A stretch of DNA of 64,000 nt from Dimorphilus gyrociliatus (taxonomy: Eukaryota > Annelida > Polychaeta > Dinophilidae): the NCBI GenBank assembly GCA_904063045.1, contig CAJFCJ010000030.1:1-64000 (forward strand), given 5' to 3'. The position numbers and the translations under genes are program-made. This document shows, in pieces, positions 25,209 to 36,560 of the stretch. Numbering within the stretch: the first letter of the stretch is position 1; each line of letters starts with the position of its first letter. Below the pieces are notes generated by a model. The model saw only the letters and a list, made by a program, of their open reading frames with translations. It made no database searches and was not told where the DNA came from.

Positions 25209-26216
25209 TTATTTTAAATTTTGATATCGAAACTCAAGTTCACAAATATTTATATTAGTTTTTTCATTTATGTAAATGTGAAATTCATCGCTGGCGATTT
25301 CGCAGTCATATTCGCAACTGTTCGTTTCAATTCTCTTGCAAGATTGGTACTTTTGCGGTACTCTTCCAAATAGCATTATATTTTCGCAGTCTCCTCCTTG
25401 TTGTTTAATCGTTAGGCTTTGAACTGAAAATGGAAAGTTTAAAAGTAAGATACTAGAATTTCTTTGCAAGTTAATACAGGAAGTAGAATTCGCATCAAAA
25501 AGAATATTCCAGTTTGTACTTGAACAAAAATCTGAAGTTTCTAAAACATTCACTTTCGGATAGATTTCTTCTTCGCAAATCAAATCTTCCAATGTGTAAT
25601 ATATATATTCATGACTACCATCAATATCCCCAAATGTTACAGCTTTTACAGGTAACCTTTCTTTTTTTACTGCTATTCTACCGTAATCTGTGTATTGTTC
25701 TGTATCGACAGCCTCTGATATTGCGTTACAAGATGTATTTGGCGATCCAGAGATTTCACATACTCCACTTATTAAACAAAGACATCCACCATCTATATTA
25801 CTTTGAAGAGGTATGACAGTATTGTCCCAAAACGTAAATTTCTGATGACTTATATGAGCATTTCTTTCCGTATAGTTAAAAAACTGACGACAATTAAATT
25901 TTGCTTCCTCCATGAACTTGCTCATATCATTATCAGTAAAATTTGAATATGATATAAAATAAGTTTTAGCTGGAACTTGACGAAGATAAGTATTGGGTTT
26001 TGTATTCGGCTTAACAAAGGAAACGAGTGTAAAATTATTTTGAATTTCACAATAAACATTGGCTATGCCACCTTCAGCCAATGGTTGAATAAAATAATCA
26101 CCAGACTCCTTATTCATCCATATAGCTTCGTTGCAATTTTTGTATGTGACTATAGAATCAATAGGATAAAATTGAAAGGCGAAAAGTATCATACATAGAA
26201 GAAGAGACGTATACAT
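25209..26216 (-). CDS. Secreted fibrinogen-like protein (paralogue A)
   Basis: A single open frame encodes 335 residues from the ATG at 26216. A longer in-frame extension upstream is AT-repeat translation, so this Met, which opens a good signal peptide (MYTSLLLCMILFAFQFYPID), is preferred. The first part looks like the start of a fibrinogen-like domain (CNEAIWMNKESGDYFIQP ... GGIANVYCEI). The middle part, with KKERLPVKAVTFGDIDGSHE followed by YIYYTLEDLIC, resembles the segment after the fibrinogen-like domain in contactin-associated proteins (LPV...FGDT...LxC). The C-terminal third is Cys-containing and beta-rich, perhaps a carbohydrate-binding-like fold. There are many N-glycosylation sites (NFT, NYT, NTS, NSS) and no membrane anchor, so it is secreted. 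It is about the same length as, and clearly paralogous to, the gene at 27671. The specific role is unknown. Confidence 0.8.
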   Translation of the reverse strand: MYTSLLLCMILFAFQFYPIDSIVTYKNCNEAIWMNKESGDYFIQPLAEGGIANVYCEIQNNFTLVSFVKPNTKPNTYLRQVPAKTYFISYSNFTDNDMSKFMEEAKFNCRQFFNYTERNAHISHQKFTFWDNTVIPLQSNIDGGCLCLISGVCEISGSPNTSCNAISEAVDTEQYTDYGRIAVKKERLPVKAVTFGDIDGSHEYIYYTLEDLICEEEIYPKVNVLETSDFCSSTNWNILFDANSTSCINLQRNSSILLLNFPFSVQSLTIKQQGGDCENIMLFGRVPQKYQSCKRIETNSCEYDCEIASDEFHIYINEKTNINICELEFRYQNLK

Positions 26217-26669
26217 TTTGAGATTTATATAAAAATGAAGGGTGAAATATATATACAGTATATTTATACATATATATATATATATATATATCTTGAAAAT
26301 ACTTGTCAGATTAATCGTTATATTGAAAAGCTTTTTAACAAACCAAAAACTATTTGATGACAAGCAACTCTTGAGGAATTGTATTTAATCTAACAATGGA
26401 GACTAAAACTTCTTTAATAGTCCTTCTAACAAGGAAATATTGAAAATTTATGACAAACTATTGAAATATCGATTTATCATATCTGTTTAGAAAGGTCTTA
26501 GATTGAAAATATCTTGTTTAAACAGAATATAGGAGTAAACGAATGCTTTTGAATTTATAATGAAAATATGCGTGATTCTATCGTTAAGCAACCTATAATC
26601 AAATAATCCGTATTTTGGGAAAAGACATATCAAGGTACAGGTAGTTAAGTTATCATCGAACAATCAGCT

Positions 26670-27310
26670 TCAGTGATATTGATAACATGTGAATGAAAAA
26701 TAGGAATATTTAACTTTTGGCATCATTCTTTGACTAACATACCAAATTCCCAAAGTATAAAAATATGGATAGTGTGAGAGATAAAAGTAAAAATAGAATT
26801 TTTTTACTGGTACTCTCTCTTTCTTAACAAGAAAATCACTTGAATCTTTAGAAAAGATGACAGGCGTCACGGTTAGGTGACATTTTGTTAAAGCTGATCC
26901 TGAATTTATATACATATCCCTTAAAGACATCTGCAAATATCATCCTATTTTCTCCAATGTTCATTATGTATGCGATACTATCCTAAAAAGTACATTTTCT
27001 TGTTCACCTATTCCTATTAGTATTTCGATATTTGAAAGACTACCTTCATTTAAATTTACCATCATTTAACAATTCATTCATATCTTCTTCTGAAAAACTA
27101 TCATAATGAGGAGTAAATTTGTGGTAATTTACTGCTATGTATGAATTAGTAATTCCATTGAGTTGTTAGGATGCTTCAATTGAAAATTTTGTTTAACTTG
27201 TAAGTAACATTTATCACTCCACCATCTGGCATAGGCTAAATTAAATAATTTTAAATCGCTACATTATTAATCCTAATAACTTCAATAAAATTTCTATAAA
27301 TTTTCTAATG
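26670..27310 (-). pseudogene. Decayed third copy of the fibrinogen-like family
   Basis: Minus-strand reading gives successive family blocks in the right order, each broken by stops or frameshifts. NFIEVIRINN (compare NCNEAIWMNK) is near 27290. PMPDGGVINVTYKLNKIFN (compare PLAEGGIANVYCEIQNNFT) is near 27235-27175. A block containing FSEEDMNELLNDGKFK (compare FTDNDMSKFMEEAKFN) is near 27080. CTF*DS (compare FTFWDN, Trp to stop) is near 26985. LVKKERVPVKKFYF (compare AVKKERLPVKAVTF) is near 26820, and PKVKYSYFSFTC (compare PKVNVLETSDFC) is near 26700. It lies between the two intact genes, in the same orientation as paralogue A, so it looks like an old tandem duplicate that died. Confidence 0.8.
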
Positions 27311-27670
27311 TTTTCAGTTGAGAGAAGCAAAATAGAAGAAGGCAGATAGAAACCACAAGCATTCTACTTATAAAGTTTAATAAAGTTAGTCAATCCTCTA
27401 AACAATACTTATTGCTTTTGTACAGAAAAATTCTAATTGTGTTGATAGGATTTGCTAACCCGTCTCCAAAGCTTCAGAGTTATAATATTTTCATTACATT
27501 TATAATCAATAATACGATATTTTTAAACTATAAACTATTTAAATGTTATTGTCAAATGTAACAAAGGGCTTCTTCAATGTTCACTATTGTTCCATATTAC
27601 AATGAATTAATAAACAAAACTTAAACTTTCATAAATTGAGTGATGTTTTAAAATCTACATGTCTTCCTGA

Positions 27671-28681
27671 ATGACATTTGGCATAGCAAAAACAACTTCA
27701 AAGACTATGCTTGCTCTTCTACTAGTCTCGTTTACTCTCCTTTCCTGTATTCAAGCAAATGTATTTTATGGTTGCGAAGCTGCTTTAAGAGTTAACCGTC
27801 GTTCAGGAAATTACCAAATTCGAGGGAAAAAGGACGGTGGAATTGCAGAAGCTAAATGTAGGGTTGAAAAATCAAACATAGTAACGGAAATCTATCCTAA
27901 AGCAATTCCGAATACTTTTGTTTCTGGATATCAGGATGCATTCTCGTATGAATTTAAGGTAGATTACGGAAATTTCACCAACAGCGATATGACGGATTTT
28001 CTGAAATCAGTTAATTACAATTGCTATCAAAAATTCAATTACACAGAAGCGAATAGTTATTGGGCTAACAATAAATTTAAATTTTGGGATAATTCAATTT
28101 TTTTGCTGAACGATGCGATCTCAGATGGAATATGCCAATGTGTAATTAGTGACGTTTGCGAAAAGTCTGGAAGTTCACTTTCTAGCTGTAAATCATTATC
28201 TCCTTACACCGACACAGCAGAATATACTGATTTTGGTAAATTTGCTGTTAAAAAGGAAAAGCTACCATTAAAAAAAGTATATTTTGGCGATACAGATAGT
28301 AAAGCAGAATATATATACTATACTGTTCATAACCTCGTTTGCTCTACAACCTCACAACCAAAAGTGAATACATTATATCCTCAATCATGTCTATTAAAAG
28401 TTGAAGACAAACTTTTTGACTTTAATAACAATACATGCTTTGACATTGTTAACAATCTAACAGTAATAAGCTTTGAATTCCTTATGGAAGTACAGGAAAT
28501 ATTAATAACGATAGAAAATGGTGAATGTTCTGATATAACTGTATTTCTTGAGAAGACACTAACAAGTCAATCTTATATAAAGCCCTGTAGATATTTTGTT
28601 AAAACTTCAGCTTCAACTTTAACCTTAATAGTTGAAAAAGTAGGTCTTCAGTTATGCGAAATGGAATACATATATAAATGA
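27671..28681 (+). CDS. Secreted fibrinogen-like protein (paralogue B)
   Basis: A single open frame of 336 residues with an N-terminal hydrophobic signal (TMLALLLVSFTLLSCIQA). The inner Met at 27707 is an alternative start that would give a more typical signal peptide. It aligns along its length with paralogue A: FYGCEAALRVNRRSGNYQI matches the fibrinogen-like opening, FWDNS with a following ICQC-VISDVCEKSGSS stretch the middle, and KKEKLPLKKVYFGDTDSKAE plus YIYYTVHNLVC the conserved core. The C-terminus also matches (LQLCEMEYIYK versus INICELEFRYQ). It has several N-glycosylation sites and an even set of spaced cysteines, and is secreted. Divergent transcription from paralogue A with a dead copy between shows local duplication and inversion. 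Possible roles are lectin-like recognition or matrix binding; this is inference only. Confidence 0.8.
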   Translation: MTFGIAKTTSKTMLALLLVSFTLLSCIQANVFYGCEAALRVNRRSGNYQIRGKKDGGIAEAKCRVEKSNIVTEIYPKAIPNTFVSGYQDAFSYEFKVDYGNFTNSDMTDFLKSVNYNCYQKFNYTEANSYWANNKFKFWDNSIFLLNDAISDGICQCVISDVCEKSGSSLSSCKSLSPYTDTAEYTDFGKFAVKKEKLPLKKVYFGDTDSKAEYIYYTVHNLVCSTTSQPKVNTLYPQSCLLKVEDKLFDFNNNTCFDIVNNLTVISFEFLMEVQEILITIENGECSDITVFLEKTLTSQSYIKPCRYFVKTSASTLTLIVEKVGLQLCEMEYIYK

Positions 28682-29052
28682 GATTTTCTGATAGTATTAA
28701 CTAACTTCATATTTGATTATTTGTAATTTATATCTGGTTAAGCTAACTGAATAAAATAGATTTGATATTTATTTCTTATAAATAAGCAGCATTATTTTAG
28801 AAAACAAGAAAAATTTTGATAATAAATGTGAAAGAAATAAAAAAGAAATTATTAAAATTTTGTACAGAGTTCTTTCATTATGAAAATGAATTATAATGAT
28901 AAAGAAGTCTGTTAATCTTCCATGCCTGAAATAAAATTTTTATCCTTGCTTTCAATATCTTTCTTTGTTATTTGTTAATTTATTAAATCCTAACCTGTTT
29001 TATGGAGAATAAAATGATAGTCTAGGTAGAATGTGATAATAATAATATTAAA

Positions 29053-29065
29053 CAATAGATGGCGT
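29053..29065 (+). promoter_or_regulatory. CTCF-like motif CAATAGATGGCGT
   Basis: Matches the TAGATGGCG core of the dispersed site family, located just past the fibrinogen-like cluster. Confidence 0.35.
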
Positions 29066-29224
29066 ACTCTAGGTAACTTTCTTTATAATGTATTTATAAA
29101 AAGCGAAAGATTGTCAAAATTCTATCAACTTCAAATGACAGTATCTACCTTTCGTGGACTGGTCATAATAGTTTCTATTTACATATTTTTTATTTTTTAT
29201 TTGAATATTTAAATAGTTTATTGT

Positions 29225-29570
29225 TTCTTTAATCTAAATCCATTTTTTCATAAATCATGATTGCAATTCTAGTCGGAGATGTGTGTAGCTTTTTCATCTC
29301 TCCCTTTTATTTCTTATTAAACTTTTCAATAATTTTTTCAATTGTCTCCCATAATTTTCAGCAGGTTTCAATTCTCTAAAAAAGACAAGTCAGAAGAGTA
29401 GTAGAACAGTCAAATCTATTGTATTAAAACTCCACTTGATGATCTTTGCCTGGTGGCAAGACGAATATGTATCCAATTAGCATTTTCTCAGCAATAAATA
29501 GTAAAATCTCGTTTTGTAAGAGATTCAAGTACCACATCTTTGTGTTTTTTCGGTATTCTTCATATAAATA
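29225..29570 (-). mobile_element. Decayed Tc1-type transposase remnant
   Basis: The minus strand gives C-terminal Tc1 transposase blocks in order but in different frames. WYLNLLQNEILLFIAEK is near 29530. CHQAKIIKWSFNTIDLTVL (family CHKAKxVKxWFxxNxIxVL) is near 29450-29400. YSSDLSFLEN ending in a stop (family QSPDLNPIENLW) is near 29400-29370. MKKLHTSPTRIAIMI (family MPxRxxxVI) is near 29300-29250. Frameshifts and stops show it is inactive. The N-terminal half and inverted repeats were not found. Confidence 0.7.
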
Positions 29571-31446
29571 AGGTACCATCGAGAAGTAAGGCATTTTTTA
29601 TGTCTTCGTATAAAATAAACATATTTTTTTAATTAATTGAAAGAGTAAAAAAAGTAAAAAGCGCTAAAAATAGGTTTTGCACGAAACCATTCATCCGCCA
29701 CCGATTAAATGTTTCTTTACATGTATTGCAGTAATAAATATCGGATCCTACTTTGTTTTCTCCAACAAAGAGTCAAGTTGTTTTGAATTTTTAGACATTA
29801 AAAGTATATCGCATACTTTCCTCATGTTTATAGTTACATGGTTCATGGAAAATAGCACTCTTACTTATCAAATTGCCTTGGGTAGAGAAAATTAATCCGG
29901 AATAATCTTTCGTATCACTAAGCATGAATTTCTTGCATCAGTGAAATAGGCATGCTTTCCTCAACAACATCCATACTTTGTTACAAAGATTTCAATAGAT
30001 AAATCACACATATGTTTGTATGCAGTAAATTTTGCTGTAAATAGAAATATATGATAATTTAAATCTTTATCAAAAAGTATTAAATATAATTTATTATAAA
30101 AGTTACGTAATGTAAATATTATAGAGAAAATATCTTGACAAAAACTGTGCTTTCATCATAAAATTCAGTCTGTCAAACTGTTACACAAATGCAAAACATC
30201 AATCAATTAGCATAGTTTTCTTTTTCATTTGCTTGTCAAACTCTTATTTGATAAATCTTATCACTTTCCTTTATTTTATGTTTTTTTTTTGTAGGATAAC
30301 TAGATAAATTTATAGATACATTATCAATTAAATAGGTTTTTTCCAAGTAATCTAGATAATCTAGAATGAATTATAGATTAATGTTAATTGTTACAGATTC
30401 CTTAGAATATGTAACATATAATTAATGTATTTTTTTATTATCAAATTTTCCCTCTACGCCCTATGAAAGTTATAATTCATTTTTATGTATTTGATTGTAA
30501 TTGGTTGTATTTCTTTTCGGTAACAATGCCTAATAATTTTCTATTCATTGATAATAATACGCTTTTGTAGGGTTTCCCAATGTTAACTCTCCTTCTTCAA
30601 TATCAACCATTCTTTTAGACGCTACTAGAAGAATAAACACTATTTAAGTACAATATAACCTAAAGATAACTTTGATACTGTATTAAAAAGAGAAAAGTAG
30701 AGATAAAGTGAAAATTATCAACTAAGACAAGAAAGAACTTAACTGTATGTATGGTCTATGTATTGATTATAACAATTTCCATTTTGTTTCTTTTTCATTG
30801 GCAAAAAACATAATTCAATTCGTTTGATTGACACAGCATGATTATTCTTATTAATTTTTTGATAAATACCTATATCTTGCTTATAATAAATCAATACAAG
30901 TGTTTGTAAATTTCAAAATATAAGAAATCAAAAGAAAACCAGATTTCCTCTTCTAGACTAAATAAATATGATAGAATAGATTTACTATATCTATATTTCT
31001 ATTTTTGATTTTCTATTTCTTTCGTCCCGTTTCTTTTCCTTCCTGTAGCTATATTTTTATTTCCTTTTTTGTTTTGTTTCGCAAATTAATGAAAAAAACA
31101 CCCAGGAAGTTAAGTATCACACACCTAAATTATTAAGTCTTATCATAAAGGAAAAACTAATTAATGCAATGGTTATTTAGCTTGTTTTTTTTTTATTGAA
31201 ATGAAATCTAAAGTCAGCATTCTCTTTAATCAATATAATACTATTTACGTATTCTTTTTCTCCTTCATTATCAGATTAGATTCTCTCTTTAATTGAAAGT
31301 ACTACTAAAATCTGGTTATATAGGTATAATCATATATATATATAATTAATATGTTGATGAAGTAACGTTCCTGATATCATAGAATATTAGTCATAAAGTA
31401 ATAAAATTCATATTTTATACATAGTCTCACGCTAGAACATAAGTAC

Positions 31447-31447
<1 letters not shown>

Positions 31448-31483
<36 letters not shown>
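31448..31483. repeat. (TA)n microsatellite
   Basis: Uninterrupted TA run of about 18 units that runs straight into tatactgtaaattatactg. Confidence 0.9.
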
Positions 31484-31487
<4 letters not shown>

Positions 31488-32247
31488 CTGTAAATTATAC
31501 TGAATATAGCATATTCAGCCACATTTTATTAAATAACATATAGCAGTTAATCAAAGTCAATTTGAATTATTTATGTATTTATTGTGTTTTTATATTCATA
31601 TTGAAGGTCTTATTTTTTTTTCTATGAAATATTAGCTTTTTAAACAGAACTATAATATTTTATGGCGAATAATGGTACACAAACATTTATTCATTGTATA
31701 TTTTATATATATATATATATACTGTATATTTCTCTCATGAATATTAATGAGAAAAAAGTAAGACAATTATGCAAAACAGCTGAGAAGCTAAAACAAAGGT
31801 AATAAATATTCTTCTGTTAATTATTAATTTGATAAAAATAGAAAAGATATGATTACTGTTCTGTGTTAGTTTTCTAAAATACCTTAATAATTTCAGCTTG
31901 TTTTACATCTCTATAGTTTGCTTCTTCTTTCTCTCTCTCCCCCTCTCCCTCTCACAGTCTTTGTTCTATCATTTAATTTAAAAATCTCCAAAATAAAAAT
32001 ATTTTAATTTAAAATAGGCCTTAGATCATTGTAAATTTTGCAAAGAAAAAAGAACTTAAGGTCTAAGCGATACAGCAAATAAAAGAAATTTGCATAATAT
32101 ACTTAGTTAATGTAAAAAAAATAATAAATTTTTTTAATGAAAGTTTTTAGCTAATAATAATATTTTCTTTTTAAATGTCTTTTTTATAATTAATCTATTT
32201 TCATTGGTAAATTTTAACATAAATAACAATAGAATTTAAACGGATAT

Positions 32248-32259
32248 AAGATGGCGCTG
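32248..32259 (+). promoter_or_regulatory. AAGATGGCGCTG motif (CTCF-like / YY1-like) in a promoter
   Basis: Lies 49-60 bp before the start codon at 32308, which is itself embedded in a second copy, caagATGGCGac. AAGATGGCG is the YY1 consensus, commonly placed near transcription or translation starts; the 3' CGCT extension also fits the CTCF-like family. Which factor would bind is undecided. Confidence 0.4.
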
Positions 32260-32307
32260 TTTTGTAGGAAATCTTCAGAAAAAGAGACGATAACTTGCAA
32301 ATTCAAG

Positions 32308-35300
32308 ATGGCGACTGGCCAGGAATCAGGTTAATTTTGTGAATTTTTTACTTCTTTGCCATTATTTTTAGGTGTTATTGCTATAAATAATTACTAAAAG
32401 ACAACTAAGGATGTAGTTTTAGTGTCCATGGGTACTCGTTGCAGTTAAATACAAAAAAGTTATTGTTCAAGTCATCATCTTTGTTCTAGATCTGTAATGA
32501 AAACATTTATAAAGTATTAGTTTTTCATCAATTTCTATGTGAAACAGCTGGCGGCTATTATGTTCCTTGGTATCAGCCACCTGAAGTTAGTCAGCATATG
32601 TTCACGTATGGCAATTACGCAACATCGTTGGCTTCCTCAAGAACGCTTACTCAAGTTAATACCCAACCAGCTGATTTATCAAGAACGAATACACAAAATA
32701 TTATAACTAATGTTTCGATCAACAATTCAAATGCGGTTTGTACCACTTAATAATAGAATTATACCTAAAAATATTTGATTCCTTCTCTAATCTTTCATAG
32801 CAATATCCACACATCGCCAGTACCGCTCAATCGGAAGCGGTTGTTAATCTAACAGCAGTTCAACATAATCAAGATACAAATAATGCCTGGCATCCTTATA
32901 CCCCTCAAACGCCTCTCCTTACACCGTCCGTTAATGCCATCAACTGCTCTGAATTAACAACTATAAATAAAGCAGCTCTTGAGCTGACTCAGGAAAAACA
33001 TGTGCCCATTTCACAAGCGAACCCTGTTGTCTGTTGTGCTTTACCGACTGACTGTTCGCCGAAAAAGTCAGTTAAGCCCCTAAGAGATAATCAACCACTA
33101 CAAGCCGTCCAGACACAACTTTTGTTTTGTTCTTCTTCAGAAGATACTACGGGATTGGATGCTATCGTAAAAGTCGCCTTCAACCAATCCTCATCTAGCA
33201 CATGTACTCCTACTGTATCAACAACAGTTATACCAACTCCGGCTGCAGTTGGTACAAAGTATGATCAAAGTAGTAGTCAGATAGATAACTCAACAAAAAA
33301 TGGTAAGAGGCGTAAAACAACTAAACAAGCTGTTGGTGAATTAAACTGGAAGAGAAATCAGCGAAAGATTCTTAGGAATAGCGGTAAGGCCTATACGAAT
33401 ACTTCTGGCAAGTTAGTGACCGAGAAAAAATTTGCTGAATACGATTGCCGATGTCCGTTAAAATGCGCAGAAAATATACCACTTTCGAAAAGGAAAGCTG
33501 TTTTTGATTCTTTCTGGAATTTAGGTGATTGGGCTAAACAAACTAGTTTTATTCACAGTAATATCGAAGTTATCCAAAAGAAAAGAGCGTATAAAAAAAC
33601 GGAATCCAGGCGAAAATATACAAGAATCTTTAAATTATGTGAAGTAAGAATTTGTAAGAAGATGTTTACTCAAACTTTATCCATTAGTGATTCAAGATTA
33701 CATAGAGCTATTGCTCATAAACGACCTGGGGTTCATCGACTCCCAAAATCTGATTTAAGAGGGAGACATCAGCCTCATAATAAACTGCCTGAAAATATTA
33801 TCGAATCCATAAGAGAACATATTAGAGAACTACCCAGGAATATGGTCAGGGAGGTTCGCCAACAATTACAAGCTGCTACAAAAAAAGTACCCAATACAAG
33901 TGAAATGACAGTTACCCGTTTATACTCCAATTATAAGGCATTCTGCGAGCAACGAGGAATTGCGCCTGCCAAACAATGGATGTATAGGCATACTTTTCAT
34001 ATGGTTGTTGACCCAAGACATATAAATAAATGTACAAGATGTCAGGTTGAACAAAAACGGAAGCTGCGAGAACAAGAAAAACAATGCGCTCAACTACCGG
34101 AATTTGCTGGCCTTATACAAAACACAACTATAGTTTGTAATAAAAACGATGAAGAATCTGCTCAGCCATTAGACTTAACTCATGCTAGCCCTGACGATCT
34201 GATTACTCAAACTATACCCCTATTAGATCAACAACAAGCTTATTCACTACCGGGAACGATACCCTCCACAATGCCAGAACCGGTTCAACCTTTCGCTCAA
34301 ATTCAACCAAATGAAGTAGGTAATCCCAATGCAGGGATATTGTCAGTAGATCTCTTGGCTGAAAATGGTCATGAAATCAAATCAAAGAATAAGAAAGAGT
34401 GTAAGGAAGACAAAGAGAAAATGGAATTTCTGAGAAATATTTTCCAGGATAAAAAGAACAAGCGAAAACTGCTTAGAAATATCGGTGCTTCTTATGTTAA
34501 TTCAGCCGGTCGACTGATCGCCGGCAAGCAATTTAACGAAAATTTCAATTGCAATTGTCCTTTGCATTGCTCGAATAAACTGGACAACGAAGACCGACGA
34601 AGAATATTTGAAGAATATTGGCAACTAGGGGACTGGGACAAGCAAACGGCTTTTCTTCACGAGTCAATTGAAGTAACAAACATCAAACGAAAACAGAAGA
34701 AACCTGATTCAAGGAGAAAGCATACTAGAGTCTTTCGACTATGTGGAGTTAAAGTATGCAAAATGATGTTTATTAATACTTTAGGGATCACCAGTGCTAG
34801 AGTAAATAGAGCCGTTGACCACAAAATACCTGGTGTCGAGGCGGAACCAAAGAGAGATCAAAGAGGTCAACATGCACCTCACAACAAAACAGATCCAGCA
34901 GTTATTCTACATATTCGCAGACATATTCAATGCATTGGAGCTAGCTCTGGAATGGACACGTCGCGAATGTATCAATTATATTATACTGATTGTGAAAAAA
35001 TGAATGTTAAAGCTGCCAAACTATGGATGTATCGCCAAATTTTGAATACTGAATTTCGTGTTGAAAGACAAGCTTACTTAGATGCTCAAAAAGAAGGGAA
35101 ACGCAAAAAGAATGAAGAGGAGGCAATGAGGAACCAAGGAATGACTTCACTACAGTCACAAACACCAAACTACACTCAACAGCATCTCATGCCTTCGAAT
35201 GAACAGCAACAATTCTCTACGAATGCCATTCAACAGCAATCACTCCAGTCGATAGACGGCGTTCAGGTTGTCGTCGACAATAGAATGCCGCAAGAGGTTA

Positions 35301-35464
35301 TTATACCTCAGCAGCGGCAGTTCGAACAGCAGCCGGCTATTGTCGACGCTAACGGCCAACAGCTTAACTATTTCCTACTCTGCACAGCTCCTATTGACGG
35401 ACAGCAGCAAGTTCAACCTCAAGCGAATGAAATTCTTCAAACAGTAGTCCCCTTACATCATTAA
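32308..35464 (+). CDS. Protein with two tandem copies of a CxC...FWxLGDW...RKxTR module, probably nuclear
   Basis: Exons 32308-32329, 32548-32735 and 32801-35464 keep frame and give 957 residues. The first ~250 residues are Ser/Thr/Gln/Asn-rich. Module 1 (about residues 255-467) and module 2 (about 615-814) match each other almost motif for motif: RKILRNSGKAYTN / RKLLRNIGASYVN; CRCPLKC / CNCPLHC; FWNLGDWAKQTSF / YWQLGDWDKQTAF; SRRKYTRIFKLC / SRRKHTRVFRLC; CKKMFTQTLSIS / CKMMFINTLGIT; PHNK; and AKQWMYR / AKLWMYR. This module occurs, to my recollection, in many uncharacterised invertebrate proteins, some tied to transposable elements (CxC, LGDxxxQxxF, RxxTRxF, VCKxxFLxTL). Basic clusters and Gln-rich ends suggest a nuclear regulator. 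Function is unknown. The start sits in a YY1-like motif. Confidence 0.75.
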
Positions 35465-36516
35465 AAAAAAAACTGAAACTAGTCACAGAAAATTTGTAAG
35501 TAGAGAATTTTCTTTACCAATACTGAAAAAAGATGCATGCCTTTACAGACTCGGTCGATTCTCTTTAAAAATAACTTCAATAAAAATCACTTTGTAATAA
35601 TAAAAAAGTATTTTTTTTCTTTTTTGTTATTTTTTTTAAGAAGTTTTATATTAATATACATTCTTCGTTCAATCTCGTCTTTTCTTTATCAGATTAAGAC
35701 ACTTTATAAAATTGAGTTGTTGTTGTTAATAGGATTGGATTCGAGAATAGCATTCTCTTTTCTCTGTAATGAAGTATTCTTAGTTTGAATTCATTTAAAT
35801 CTCTTCAATTCGTTTGATAAGAATTACGTAAAGTATTAAGCGGAAGTTGGGAAACTTCTTACTATTTGACATAATTTAACAATATAAATATAAACTGTAT
35901 CAAATATATTCTATAACGAACTTTGGAAAAAAAAAGCCGTTTATTACTACCTTCATCAAACGCTAGATGGCACGTCCATCTCCGTAATGTAACAATCTTA
36001 CAATGTAATAGTTCAAGTATTCTAGGAAATTTCTAAGCAAGAATACAAAAACCAGATACAAAGATTTCTGATTATTTTGAGAATAGAAAATAGAACAAAG
36101 GGAAGAGAGAAAGAATAATGAAATACTGTTATTGCTTTAAAATTCGTTTAATAGAAAAAATAGGGAGTGGTCCCTTATTTAATTTCGGTTTTGATTTCGG
36201 ATATTAAACCCCCTTTTGTCTTCGTTATTTAAATACATTGAGGAATAAATTAAATTGAAAGAGAAATTACCGCGTCCAAGTTCATTAGAATTTAGAATTG
36301 TAATTGAACGCCGATTGTCCTGGGAAAGCGGAAATTATAGTCGTCATCTAAAATCCGCTAAATCGTTTTTGCCGAGTGCTTAAGTGATAAAAATTCGGAG
36401 TAATTGGCGACTAATTTAAAGGTCGTAGTAACGTTAACTTTTCAAAGACAATATTACCTTTATAATAAATGATATTTAATTATTTCCGTTAGAACAGATG
36501 CGTTATCTATATTCTG
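35465..36516. other. Intergenic region
   Basis: Holds the 3' UTR of the duplicated-module gene and a strong CTCF-like site at 35961. A stretch at about 36260-36480 has slightly higher GC and more complex sequence than its surroundings and may be regulatory. No gene seen. Confidence 0.55.
35961..35974 (+). promoter_or_regulatory. CTCF-like motif CGCTAGATGGCACG
   Basis: Identical over 15 bases (through the next T) to the site at 6333. It lies about 500 bp beyond the duplicated-module gene. Confidence 0.45.
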
Positions 36517-36524
36517 TATATAAA
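36517..36524 (+). promoter_or_regulatory. TATA box (TATATAAA) of the small secreted-peptide gene
   Basis: A perfect TATATAAA lies 37-44 bp before the ATG at 36561. This implies a start site near 36547 and a 5' UTR of only about 15 bases. Confidence 0.5.
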
Positions 36525-36560
36525 TGATGTAGAATCGTTTTAACTACGCCTTTCGGGATC

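Larger units (their letters stand above)
28682..32247. other. Intergenic region with Tc1 remnant and TA repeats
   Basis: AT-rich. An AATAAA near 28752 fits paralogue B's poly(A) signal. A CTCF-like site is at 29053, a decayed Tc1 transposase at about 29225-29570, and TA microsatellites at 31448 and 31704 lie next to TATACTGTATA copies. A pyrimidine-rich tract is at about 31920-31960. No gene seen. Confidence 0.6.

Noticed and set aside
26217-26363. N-terminal extension of fibrinogen-like paralogue A
   Set aside because: The in-frame upstream stretch is translation of a TA repeat and precedes a good signal peptide at 26216; the paralogue has no such extension.
29677-29895. 72-codon frame near the Tc1 remnant
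   Set aside because: No similarity to a transposase or other family in this frame.
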